From positions 1,426,001-1,490,000 of the forward strand of contig OZ017748.1 of NCBI GenBank assembly GCA_963969365.1: a DNA stretch of 64,000 nt. Reading direction: 5' to 3'. The notes beneath the pieces were generated by a model. That model was not told the origin of the DNA, searched no databases, and saw only the letters and a program-made list of their open reading frames with translations. Position 1 is the stretch's first letter; the number at the start of each line of letters is the position of its first letter. The stretch is from Asterochloris sp. CNOR1 (taxonomy: Eukaryota; Chlorophyta; Trebouxiophyceae; Trebouxiales; Trebouxiaceae). The position numbers were made by a program, and so were the translations under genes. Of the stretch, positions 1 to 10,888 are shown piece by piece.

Positions 1-3000
1 CCACTTGCCTTCAGCAGACGTAGATTTGCAGCGACATCATAGTACTTGTTTTTAGGGGGCGGCTCTGCACCAGAAGCAGCCAGCTGTGAGGGCTGGCACT
101 CTGCCTACCACTTTAACAGGACACTGGGGATTAATTTCAAGGCCCACAGCTTAGCCAGTCAGGCGCTCCATTGTAACATGCTGCATGCATGCAGTTTGAA
201 GCAAGGCACTCAACACCATCTCACCTGGTCACAGTCTTGTCCCATGGCGCAGCAGGTGCGCACCAGGCAGGCAGGCAGTGACCATCCTGCCGTGGCTGTG
301 GCGTGCCAGGGGTCAAGGTGCAAGCTGAAGGCCTTTGTAAGGCAGGCAGGTATGCAGGAGACCATCCATGCCAGCCATTGTCCACAGTGAAGCTCTGACA
401 GGTCGCGCTCATCAAGTGCGTGCTTGATGAGGAGGCATGCAGGGGCCATCGCATGTTTGCAGCAGCCAACTAGCCACAGTCTGACGTGTGCAGGCTGGGC
501 CCACCAGTAGGCATGCCCCACCTACTGCCAAGGCCAGCCATCACCCACTGTGCAAGCTTGACAGGTGGCGCGCCGACCAACCAGGCAGGCAGGCCCTCCC
601 TCCTTGTGGACAGCTAAGGCCCACAGTTTCATTCTGCACAGGTGCTGCTCATCAAACAGGCACCAGGGACATGGCAGCTTGCTGGCAGCCAGCCATCTGA
701 AACACAGGGGGCAGCCAGGGCTCTGGCAGAAGTGAGTCACCTTGCCCGCGGCCAGCCATGACCACAATCTCGTCCTGGCGCCCCACAGAGCTCTCCTGTC
801 GTGCCAATGCCGCCTCAAGTGCGCGCTGCACCTCCTCGATGGATGTGGCCAGCACCACAGCTGTCAGGTCGCATGACGCTGTCTCTGCACACACGCTCTG
901 CACCAAACGCCAACACTTCGCACCGTGTGCAAGCAACTTACAGGAAAAGCAGCAGCAGGTCCACACCTGGTGGCAGCCTTGGACACAGTGTTTCCTTTTG
1001 ATCTCTGAGCAAACAGAGGCACACACTCTGTGGATAGCTTGTCCCCGCAAGCACAGCAGCATGCCTCAGACGCCGCCACACTAGGCCTACCTCAAGGTTG
1101 TGTGCCTCATCAAAGATAAGGATTGCGTCCTCCCAGGTTATGTTGTCCAGCCCAATGCGCGTCTTGGCATCAATCAGGTACTGGTAGGGCATGAATACAA
1201 GCTCTGCGCCGCCAGCCATCTCGCGGGATAAGAAGTAGGGGCAGGGTCCCTGCACCTGCCCAATTTTGACTAAGTCTTCAATGTCCAGGGGCTCTGTGTT
1301 GGCCTCTGGGTGCTTTTTCATGAAGGGCTCCAGCTCTGTGTGCCTGGATTCACACAGAACATTGTTTGAAGAGCAGTCAGCCATGCCATGCTCCCTCAGC
1401 GTGCACAGCTTCAGTTTGAAGGTGCCTCATTTGAGGGATCAGTCAGCAGTGGTTGCTTTCCTGCAGGAAGCTCCACCTCAGTGTGCCTGCAGCAGTTCGA
1501 GCTGTTTGATCACCAGTCCACGAGCATGGTCATGGCTGCTGTGCATAGCTGCAAAGATCGGCGTGCTGCCCCACTGATGGCGCTGCATTTTCTTCTTCCT
1601 CAAGGCTGTGAATTGCAGGCGCCGTGCAGGGGATGCAGAGACAAGGAGGACAGGCCGCTGCTTCAGGAGCTCACCACTTGCAGGAGCGCGTCTGCGTTAG
1701 GGCTCTGCAGGCCATGTTGGCGGCCGCTCCGCTCAGTGACGACACTTGAGGGTGCAGACACATCTGGCTGCGAGAGCCAAGCACTGACGTGCGCGGCCTG
1801 CACACCAGGAAGCCTATCCTGGGTCAGCAGCACGCCCTGTCAGCTTGATCCAAGAGAACAGGCCACCTTCCTGCTAGCTGTCAATCAGGCAGGCCTGCTC
1901 TGGCAGGCCACACCCCATGTCCAGCATGCCTGGATACTTGTAGGCTGTGTTGCAGAAGGCACACATGATCTGCACCAGCTAGCTGTGCTTCTGCAAAGAG
2001 TTGATGGTCACCCCTCAGCCTCAGCCCGCATGGCTTGCAGCTGGCCTCACCTTTGCCACACCAAAGTCTAGCAACACGCATCTGTATGCATGCTGCACCC
2101 ACTTGTAGGCTGTGTTGCGCAGCTCGCGCATGACCTGCGCCAGCTGACTGTGCGTGCGTGAGGAGTAGATGATGGTGGGCTGCCTCAACCCCCCTTCAGC
2201 CCGTAGCTCTGCCATGCCTTCCTTCATGCGCTCAGCCCACCCCTTACACTGCCCGTCGCCCACTGCCCCAGCCTCACCCTCTGGCACCGCCTTGGCTTTG
2301 AAGGTGGCTGATGGCTTCTGCAGGTGCAACATGGACTCTTACAGCAAGCTTGTCGACACATCCAAGGGTGTTGGAGCGCTCCCATCGCCCAATTCTACCT
2401 TGCCGTCCGTGGCAGCCTCGGCTGTGAGGTTGCCTGGTGGGTCTTGCACGCTAAAATGGATAGGCTGCTGATGCCGCTCTCCGCCTTGCTCAACTCAGGG
2501 AAGGTGCAGCCCTTGGCACACCCCGTATAGCATTGGCACTGTGGTCCCCCTGGACGGCGTGGTGGTGGGCTAGTATGTACGCGGCCTGTGAAGCATTCTG
2601 TGCAGCTGTGAATCAGATGACAGCTGGATGGAGATAGGCAGGTTTGTTCAGTGACTCACTGTTGTGTTGAAGGCCTCCCGCCATGCAAGAGTGGCACACA
2701 GCAGGCACAGCGTCTTGCCAGTGCCGGTGGGGCTCTCCAGCAGAGCGTTGGAACGCTGCAGGGCAGGTCAGGAGGTGAAACATGCTGCAGCGCGGCAGTC
2801 TTGGGACTGCTCCGTGGCAGAATAGCTTCCTCTTGCAGACAAGTATGAGTGGGCTAGTGTCCATTCAACACACCTCCTGCAGGGCTCTGATGACCTTCTC
2901 CATGTACTCCAGCTATACGGTGCAAACAGGGCGAATTAGCAGATCTGTAATCCCCACTGGGTGGGGCAAGCCCAGCATACCTGGCAGTCATAGGGAATAA

Positions 3001-3043
3001 ATGGGAACTTCACTGGCACACCAAGCAGGGTGAATTCACTCAT
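1..3043 (-). CDS. RTEL1: RTEL1-like Fe-S DNA helicase (XPD/Rad3 superfamily 2), N-terminal half; 3' end beyond window
   Basis: ATP-dependent 5'-3' helicase that unwinds D-loops, T-loops and G-quadruplexes at telomeres and forks (family knowledge). Exons read right to left are 2981-3043, 2874-2912, 2660-2755, 2103-2317, 1675-1797, ~1091-1394 and 741-882; phases close for most joins. The start [21 protein letters not shown] matches the family N-terminus (Q motif). Walker A SPTGTGKT lies in exon 3, [12 protein letters not shown] in exon 4, [12 protein letters not shown] in exon 5, CPYFLSREM and the DEAH box (FDEAHNLE) in exon 6. Four cysteines (MCLHP, MACRA, RSCKW, GPCPYF) match the 4Fe-4S ligands. 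Exons downstream of ~741 are not resolved; 1-740 looks intronic and repeat-rich. FANCJ or XPD are less likely because the N-terminal and DEAH contexts fit RTEL1 best. Divergently paired with the kinesin gene. Confidence 0.88.
366..585. repeat. Decayed direct duplication in RTEL1 3' intron region
   Basis: The stretch at about 366-416 is repeated with many substitutions at about 534-585 (shared core CCAGCCAT..CCACxGTG..GCT/CTTGACAGGT). A second weak pair relates about 425-470 to 650-690. No exon is recognisable in 1-740, so this is probably intron sequence that grew by local duplication. Confidence 0.5.
1932..2015 (-). repeat. Ghost copy of RTEL1 exon 4 end plus donor
   Basis: Inside the intron between exons 4 and 5, this segment is a diverged copy of 2098-2178, the end of exon 4 that encodes the [15 protein letters not shown] region, including the donor. 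The copy shares blocks such as ACTTGTAGGCTGTGTTGC and CACCAGCTxxCTGTGC but has lost its coding frame, so it is not an alternative exon. Confidence 0.7.
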
Positions 3044-3306
3044 GTCTGGATGTTGTCATAGCAAATTTTCTGAAATACGACGCTGTCAGTCAAGACAGCA
3101 CTCCGAAGGCACTTGCATCAGTAGATCAATCATGGGCGGGTGCTGGCGGCAAAGGAAGCCAAGAAGGCGGAAAAGAGGCACATTCTGCCGGCTGAGACAG
3201 CTGGCTGTAGCTGTGTGCACCAGGCGCCCTCGGATGGGCTTCGTGGCGTAGCCTTGTGCCAACTCTTGATTGAAGCAGCAAAGCTTGCTGCTAACCCACT
3301 GCTGCC
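3044..3306. promoter_or_regulatory. Shared bidirectional promoter, RTEL1 / kinesin
   Basis: About 260 bp separate the RTEL1 start codon (minus strand) from the modelled kinesin start codon (plus strand). Both 5' leaders and the promoters must lie here. I see no clear TATA box or known element; the assignment rests on position only. Confidence 0.4.
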
Positions 3307-6300
3307 ATGGGGTGCTGCTGTAGTAAGTCAGGAGGCATTGCAGACTCAGATGCTGCTCTTCAGAACTCAGGTGTAGGTGCGCTGGGCGGCACAGCAGGCC
3401 AGGGTGGAAAAGCTGGCGTGGTGAGACATCTACGGGTCTTTGGCAACTCCCGATCTCTGAGAGCAATTGTGCATCACCCAGAGGCAGCCTCAGTCCACTG
3501 AAGCCTTCAGCTCAGGCATGACTGTGACATACTCCCTGCTCATGTAGGGGGGTGCTGCGGGCACAAGTGGGGAGCCAGGCTATGGGCCTGTGGAGAGCAC
3601 CTCAGCCGTCAAAGTTGCAGTGGTGGTGAGCATGAGCCACACGCTGCTCTGTCTCAAGATGCCCTGGCAGATGTTTGTACCAGCACTGTGGCTGCAAATG
3701 CTGGCACTGGAGCGCACTCCCAGACTTATGTCTTTGGCCTTGAGGCATGTAGGTGCGACCCCTCATTGACCTTGAAAAGCAGAAGAAGGCCAAGGACATT
3801 GTTACCATAGAGGCGCCTGGCACTGTGAAGCTGCCTTCCACAGCAGACAGCGGCGAGGCACAGACCTTCCTGTATGACAGGTATTCACATCGCTTGCTGG
3901 CCAGCACAGTGCATGCTCACTATGCCATGTACCAGCTCAGGTGCTGGTGTGCTTTGTGAGCCAGCCAGCCAGCCAGGCAGAGCAGGCAAAGACCTAACAC
4001 TCAAGGCAGCCAGGCTGCAGAAAGTGTACGCTGCCACCCGCTGCGCCCATATTGCATGTTCCCACCAAGTGATCTTAACTGCATGCTGATACTTGCTCTG
4101 TGACCTCAGAGCAGCCAAGTGTCTGGAGCTGGCCACTGTGCAGCCTGCGAGAGGCTGATAGCATGCTGCATGCCAGCTGTGCAGCTGACCACTTAGATTT
4201 ACATCACTTGAAGGCCTGTCTGCATCATGCTGGCCACTGCACAGCCTGAGGCTGACCATCTGCTGATGCTGGTCACTGTGCAGGACCTGCCAAGCCAATG
4301 GCATCTACTTTCATACCCATCTGCATGTTTCCTGCCTTGCTCTGGCTCACAGCGTCCTGCCCGCCGCCATCAGCCTGAGGGCGCCTGCCTGCACGGCGCT
4401 GGCTACTGGGCAGCCACAGTCTTGTCAGCTGAGAGCGTTCGTCTGCTCATTGCTGCGCAGGGCTTACCAGCTCAACAGCAAGGAAGAGGGGCGCCGCCTG
4501 TTCTCAGAGCTGGTGCAGCCACTGCTGGCGCAGTTCCTGCGCGGATTCAACAGCACTGTGTTTGCCTATGGGCAGACAGGCTCGGGCAAAACGTACACCA
4601 TGGGCACCGGTGCGGGGCTCAAAGACCTAGCGGGAACCAAGGAGCCTAACGGGGTGAGCAGCTGCCCTGTGTCGTTCAGGCAGCTTAGCCAACACCAAGC
4701 TGCGGCGTTGCTGCCCACAGCTGTTGCACCCGTATCGAGACTCACAAAGGACTCAGCAGCAGGTGTGGGCTCAGTCTATCCTGACACAAGGGGCTTCGCG
4801 TGAAGCTGCAGGGCAGATCAGACGAGAACCACCCCTGTGTGCAGCTAGAGCATCCAGAAGCACATTCACATACGCCCAGATGCAGTGGCTGCGTCACAAC
4901 TTTTTTTCTGTGGGGCTGCTGCAGGTCATTCCGCGCGCAGTGAAGGCCGTCTTTAGCTCAGTGCAGGAGGCAATGAAAGAGTACGACATTGCCATTCATG
5001 TCACATTTGTGGAGATCTACAATGACGAGGTGGGCGCAGCAGCGATCACATGGCGTCCTATGATCAAGCAAGGGGCTGAGTTGCCATGATGGTGCCTGCA
5101 GGGCCTGTCAGATGCTTGAGCACACACTGCTGCTGCTGCCTGCATGCCATAACTCTCCCTGCTTGAGGGTCACAGCTTATGCACACACAACCCAGACCAA
5201 TTCACTGAAATTGCGGCTGCTGGCGTGCAGATCCGGGACCTTCTGGTGCACACTGAGGGATCTTCTGTTGCAGCGCCAGCCATTGCAGTGCGCGAGAGTC
5301 CTGTGAAGGGAGTGTACCTGGACGGCATCAGGTTGGTGCCTTTAGGGGGTTGTCTGACCAGCCTGACATGCGCTGCTTGAGAAGCTGTGCTATGTGCTAA
5401 GCAACCAGTGCATCAGTAAGGGGCAGGCTTGCAGCACCAGCCCAGCTGTCACCTTAAAGGCAAGGAGCATGGAGCAGGGCTGGCACTTATTGCTTGCTGC
5501 TCCCCCTGCTTACAAAGACTCACAGCCATTGCTTTGCTGTCCTCCAACAACAACCCACAGTCAACAAGGCGTCCCTTAACTTTCAGTGCTGCTCGACGCC
5601 TGCTTTGGGGGGATGTTTGGTTGAGAGTCTTTGAGGGCGGCGAGGCCAGCAGTGACCGCTACCCATGCCTGCATGCACCTGTGTGGCACATTGATGTAGC
5701 TATGGCGCCGCAGCTGCAGCTGAGTACTTTCATGGACAGCTGTGCACTCCTGCTTCCCACCTGACATGCACTGCCACCCAATTCGTGCAGGGAGCTGGAT
5801 GTCAAGACAGAGGCTGATGTGGCCCAGCTGCTGGAGCAGGGCAATTCCCAGCGCGCGGTAGCCTCCCACAACCTGAACGAGACCTCCAGCCGCAGCCACG
5901 CCATCTTCACGATCAGCCTTGACCAGCGGCGCAAGCCCAGCGCGCCAGCTGTGGGAGCCAAGCTGCAGCTGCTGCGCTCCAAGCTGCACCTGGTGGACCT
6001 TGCAGGCAAGCAGGAATGGGGGGCCAACACCTGCATGTGGCAGGGACGGCTGGCTGGCTGCGCATCATGCTGACCCCTGGAAGTGGATGTTTGGGAGCCC
6101 ACTTCAGTTGCATTGCTGGAGGCAGGCAAGGGGCCAACAGAGAGGCCTGGTTGCATGTGGATGTACCCTGCTGAGTCAGGGCTACCCGCACGTGTCTGGC
6201 TTGCTAGACAGGCTTCTCTGTACAATGTAATGTAACATGCCCAACACTTGCTCGATCTGGAAGAGCTGGTGTGTGCAACCAGTGCAAAGCAAGCCCCATG

Positions 6301-7249
6301 CTGCAGGCAGTGAGCGCCAGAAGGACACTGGAGCCAGCGGTCAGCAGCTGACTGAGGGCATCAACATCAACAAGGGCTTGCTGGCCCTGGTGAGTGGCTG
6401 TTCCCAATCTGCTGGGCAGCAGGCACAGGCAGATGCAGATGCAGTGGGGAGGTGCTGATGTACAAGCCTGAGAACTGCACCAGGGCCTGCTGGCCCTGGC
6501 GAGTGGCTGGTCATCAAGCAGGCAGATGCAGCTGCAGTTGCAAAGTGCTCGTGCAGCAGCCTGAGGATTGCCCCAGCACCCTGATTGACAGAGGACTGTT
6601 GCTGCAGGGCAATGTCATTTCAGCGTTGACAGAGTCCAAGGAGAGGAGGCACATCCCCTACAGAGACAGCAAGCTTACGCGGATCTTGCAGGTACGTGTG
6701 CAGCGCCTCGTGCAGTCTGCTGATGCTGACCACCTGCTGTTGTTCCTCCCACACACACATGCTTGTTCAAGGCTGCAGCCATGATCTCACTGAAGCTTGA
6801 GGCCTGTTCTGTACAGGACTCGCTTGGCGGCACCAGCGAGACTTTGATGGTGGCGTGTGAGTGCCCATTCCTGCTGCTGTGTGATAGGGGAAGCAGCTAC
6901 AGCCTGGTGTGTTTCGATGCTTCGGCCACCTCTCAACCTGCTCCTTGGTGCTCTGCCAGGTGTCAGCCCTGCAGACTACAATGCAGCTCAGACAGTCAGC
7001 ACCCTCAAGTATGCAGCTCGAGCACGTAACATTCAGAACCAGCTGCGCCTGCACAACAAGATGTCAGCAGAGGATGAGGTTCTGTACCTGAGGAAAGTGT
7101 TGGCAGAACGGGATGATGAGATTGCAGCCCTGAAGGAGAGGCTAGCGGCAGCAGGGTCAGACCAGCAGCCAAGGCAAGCTTCGACTTCAAAGCCAGCAAG
7201 TGCAGCCAACAGTGCCACTAGACAGGTGGCTGTGAAGGCCAAGGCTTGA
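3307..7249 (+). CDS. Kinesin-4-like motor protein, short tail, putative N-terminal acylation signal
   Basis: Microtubule plus-end ATPase motor. Exons: 3307-3420, 3548-3625, 3753-3880, 4461-4653, 4925-5029, 5231-5331, 5791-6005, 6307-6389, 6608-6691, 6817-6856, 6960-7249. Every phase closes, giving 476 aa. Motifs in order: KVAVVVRPL strand, FLYDRAYQLN, P-loop GQT(GSGKT)[26 protein letters not shown] switch I, DLAGSERQ switch [36 protein letters not shown], and the KYAARARNI neck. The sequence around [12 protein letters not shown] and SLDQRRK resembles KIF4/FRA1 (kinesin-4). The protein ends only ~80 residues after the motor, after a brief coiled coil, so the long stalk is missing. The intron after exon 7's predecessor (donor at 6006, GCAAGC) is GC-AG. 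The first two exons are inferred from splice signals and phase only. They encode an N-terminus beginning [10 protein letters not shown]. Confidence 0.85.
6480..6543 (+). repeat. Ghost copy of kinesin exon 8 end plus donor
   Basis: A diverged copy of 6373-6440 (end of the [10 protein letters not shown] exon plus its GTGAGTGGCTG donor and intron start) lies about 105 bp downstream in the same intron. In the copy the donor reads GCGAGTGGCTGG, so GT has become GC. The flanking CAGGCAGATGCAG block is also shared. Confidence 0.75.
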
Positions 7250-7379
7250 CATTTCACCAGGGTCGAGACTAAATGATATACTACTGCTTGATATGAGTGA
7301 TTAAAACTTGAATGCAGTCATCATGTAGCTCAAGTTTACAGTCCCCGTTTTGCTTGCTGCTCTTCCACTGCGTCAGGAC

Positions 7380-8057
7380 TCACCGCTCGGTGCACCTGCA
7401 TGGGGAGGCTGTGTTCCAGAAAATTCTCCAGCTGTGCAGAGACATCATGACTGCAGCAATTTTCAGGTGCCTTTGTGCTGCTGGCAGCTACCTCTTTCCT
7501 TTGCTTGCTCACGTATATGCCTGCTCTGAAGCCCACCTGATATGACAAAGGCAGCAGCTCCAAGCAACGCCTCACAGAGTCAGTTTTCGTGCAGTCCTCG
7601 TCATGCTTCCTGCACCCATGAGCAGTTGACAGGCAGCAGCCCCATGGATGCAGGCATCTGCAAGGGACTGGCCTCCCAACAACTCACCAGTACATGAAAT
7701 GCTGGCAGCTTTGCTGCACCTGCCATGCACCGCTCCCCTGCTTGCTGCCTGGGGCACCAGGGTCTTTAGAGAGGTGCAGGAGCTTATATCCCTCAGGCAA
7801 CTTCACAAATGCGCCTGCAGGAAACAGCCATGTCTGCAATACTATGTGCTGCATACCTTGCTGCTTTGCCAGACACATTCAACACCTTTCAATTGCCTTC
7901 CCCTGAAGTGGGCTTCCAGAACTTCTTGGCCATCAAGCTGGGTGTCCATACGCTTCACGGTGGAGCTAAAATAAGATGTGACTCTGGCTGGCCCATTGCT
8001 CTCCACGGTGCATGGCAGCCAATGCACAGCCCGCTGAGAGCTTTCTTGATCAGCCAT
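7380..8057 (-). CDS. RNASEH2C: Ribonuclease H2 non-catalytic subunit C
   Basis: Structural subunit of the heterotrimeric RNase H2 that removes ribonucleotides and RNA:DNA hybrids. Exons right to left are 7886-8057, 7688-7814, 7537-7609 and 7380-7487. They total 480 nt and give 159 aa, close to the human 164. Family marks: VHWLPCTVE, then NGPARVTSYF, FRGRQLKG, LPEGYKLL, and a YWKHDEDCTKTDSVRRCLE segment equivalent to the conserved YWNHD..P..D..RR region. The C-terminal helix (LKIAAVMMSLHSW) is the least certain exon. An in-frame open extension reaches 8210, but the chosen ATG gives the usual short N-terminus. The start codon overlaps that of the divergent MATE gene. Confidence 0.85.
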
Positions 8058-10872
8058 GAAAGTCTTACCAGCAGTTGACCACTTGTCGAATATTTCGATC
8101 CAGATGGGCTCAGAAACAGACAAGGGGCTGTCCAGTTGGGGCAACATATGCAGGGTAGCAGCTCCAGCTCTCTTGCTCAATGGTGAGCTTGCTTGGCAGT
8201 TTGATGCCATGCCCTCCTTTGCTGTTGCTTGATGTCATGTCCTCTTGGGCTGGCTAAACAGAAGTTGTGCAGATCTATCCATTAACTGGTGCTGCAGTCG
8301 CTCCTCCTCTTGCCCTGTCAGTGGAGACTGCTTTGATTGGCCATCAGGGCCAAGAGATGCTGGCAGCCTTTGCCGCGACCAACACAACCTTCAACACGGC
8401 AGCCTCTCTGTTCAACTACCTGAGCGATGGCATCTCAGCCAGGCAGGAGGCCATCAATCGCTCTTTGTCATAGCAATCCTAGGGGTGCATCTCTGCTTTA
8501 CCTCTCTGTTGCTTGTTCTGCAGAGTTGGGAGGCTTGTGGGTGGGCAGCAGCATGCTGCTGCTAGGTTGCAAGTCTCCTTTGTTCTGGGCAGGTATGGCA
8601 TCTGCTGCCTGTTTGATGCACCTGCATCGTGTTGGCAGCGATCACTCTCAGACCACATGTCTTGCAGTGCCGCAGGTGCAGGCTGTGCTGCTGCAGCCGC
8701 CCTGGCTGCACTGAGGAGCCCTGTCTGTGCACTGCTGCAGCTGCAGCCAGCAGTGAGGCAGGCCATCGGCCTGTACTGGACTCAGCGCTGCCTCATGCTG
8801 CCCATTACAATGCTGAACATGGGCGTGTCAGGCCTGCTCCAGGTTTGTTGCTATCACCAAGATTGCATCATGAGCCATGTGCAGGTCTCTGACCTGCTGC
8901 AGGTTTGGTTTTGCACAGCTTGCATGTTGGCCAGGCCTTGAATATCATGGTGGCACTGATGCCTCTCATTTCGCCAGCTCTGGAATGCAGCTCTCCTGCT
9001 CAGGCAGCTTTGTTTGTTGTCTGCGTCAGAGGCCAGCATGCTGTCGCCTGGCTGCAGGGACACAAGCTCGTGGCCCTGAGTGCAGCACTCACCAGTTCAC
9101 AGGCAGTTTTGGATGCTGTGGGGAGCTGCATAGTCTTCCTGTTGCTGTCCAGCAGGCTGCCTGCCAGCCTGCCCAGCCTGGGCTGGGTCACGTTGGGGAC
9201 CTCGCTGGCAGCTCTCGTGGCAGGTAGCCAGCCTCTGCCTGTGCCATAGCAAGGACTACTCCCAACTGTGCATGCCACTTGTGCTGCAGCATGCTTGCGA
9301 ACACTGCAATGCTCATGCAGAGTGCTTCTGTCCCTGGTTACTACCAGCAAGTGCCTCATCTGGCAACCTGAGGAATAGCTGGCACGGCAGCGCATGCCAC
9401 GTGGGCTGCAACATTACTGCCTGCCCTGTCATGCAGGCTCATTGTCTGGCTGCCACCTCCCATAACGCTCACCTTGCTGCAAAAGCATGCTTCATGTGTC
9501 TACCGTGCAGGTAGTGGGCTCGTCTGGTGTGAGTGTGTCCAGGGCACAGAGCACCAGACTACCTCTGAGGACGAGTCAGTGGCAGCAATCCAGCCTTTGT
9601 TGGAGCAAAGTGGGTGTTTACAGGTACTGTCGCTAGAGCATGCTTTCTGCTGCAGTGCTCCCCAGCTATATATTCTTCAGGCCTGCCACCATCTCCACTG
9701 CAGGAACCTGTGCAGGGGGAGTCACCAGGCTTTGAGGCTGGAATGGCAGGGGAAGGCCAGCTGGCAGGGTTCCTGTCTGATGGGGCCAACATGATCATCA
9801 GGTCCACCCTCCTCCAGGTGGGCCTATGTCTCCCTCCGCGGGCTCAGCAAGCCTGCCTTGCTGCCGTTCTGCTGCACCAGCATGCTGTAAGATCAGCCAC
9901 TGCAGGCGCGGCTGCTGCCTCCATCTTCCTTTGGGCTGCATGCCTGTTGGTCAGCTCAGGCTTGTCGTCATCACTGTACAGTTGCGGCCTCTCTATTGCA
10001 AGTAAAATGCTGCCAGCTGTTCTTGTGACCAGGCTCTGTTGCCCTGCCTGCAGGCCACCTTTTTCATGGCCATTGCGGCAGCGTCTCGCATCAGCACAGC
10101 TGCGCTGGCTGCCCACCAGGTAGAAGCTGCGGCAATTACTGTGCCCACGTGGTCACCCTGCATCTCACTGATGTGAGCTGCTGCTCTTCAGGTGGTGGCA
10201 CAGCTTTGGATGGTTACATCGTGAGATCTCTTCAGCCAGCTTTATGCTTGGCCATGAAAATAAATGTCAATGCCTGTTGCCAAGGCGTCTGACATGCTTC
10301 TTTGCTGCAGGTACACAGTGGACGCATTTGCTGCAGCAGGGACTGTGCTAGGCAGCCGCCTCGTGGCAAGACCAGCATCAAGCCAGGAGGCCAAGAGGTG
10401 ATACTTGCTCGCCACAGCCCCATCTTGAGTGTAAGAGCAGGAACTCATCTCACACCAGGTGGTGCCCTGCAGGGAGTTCATGCAGCTGCGCCGCAGGACC
10501 CTGCTGGCTGGCCTCACAGTTGGCGTGTCCTTCTCAGCATTCTTTCTCTCACAGAAGCAGCACATCATCAGCCTCTTTGTGGGGCAGAGCGACACTGAGG
10601 TGGTTCACATCTTGCAAGGGCCAGTGTGGCTGGTGGTCTGTCTGGCACAGGTCTTGAACAGCTCGGTCTTTGTCTATGATGGCCTCTTGCTGGCAGTTCA
10701 AGCGTTTGCCTGGACCAGGACAGTTATGCTTGCTGGTTTTGTGCTAATCTTCTGCCCACTGCTAGCTGCTGCACACACCCATCACAGCCTGTGGGGAATC
10801 TGGGGAGCTAAGTTTGGCTTGAACATTGTGCGTCTGGCAGGCGCTATCTGGCGCGTGAATTTCCATCGGTAA
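8056..10872 (+). CDS. MATE-family efflux transporter (plastid DinF/EDS5-like)
   Basis: Multidrug and toxic compound extrusion carrier, an H+ or Na+ antiporter with about 12 membrane helices. Exons: 8056-8182, 8262-8442, 8524-8565, 8668-8842, 9058-9223, 9511-9623, 9704-9817, 10054-10119, 10192-10220, 10311-10397, 10473-10872. They total 1500 nt (499 aa) and all phases close. MATE marks: WGNICRVAAPALLL (first helix), ALSVETALIGHQG, FNYLSDGISARVGR, LALRSPV, SSQAVLDAVG, DGANMIIRSTLLQ, RISTAALAAHQVVAQLWMVTSY, GSRLVARPASS, and the C-terminal QGPVWLVVCLAQVLNSSVFVYDG. An acidic hydrophilic loop sits at about residues 250-290. The intron with donor at 8443 is GC-AG (GCAGGA). Similarity to plant DTX42-46/EDS5 suggests a plastid envelope location (inference). 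No long transit peptide precedes the first helix. Confidence 0.88.
8886..8912 (+). repeat. Ghost copy of MATE exon 4 end plus donor
   Basis: TCTGACCTGCTGCAGGTTTG at 8886 onward repeats TCAGGCCTGCTCCAGGTTTG at about 8828-8847, which is the true exon end and donor. The copy lies in the same intron about 57 bp downstream and keeps a plausible GT donor. Confidence 0.65.
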
Positions 10873-10888
10873 ATCGATTGGTTGCAAG

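Noticed and set aside
7842-8210. Longer RNASEH2C N-terminus starting at 8210
   Set aside because: It would be antisense to the whole MATE first exon, and the added residues do not resemble the family; the ATG at 8057 gives the expected short N-terminus.
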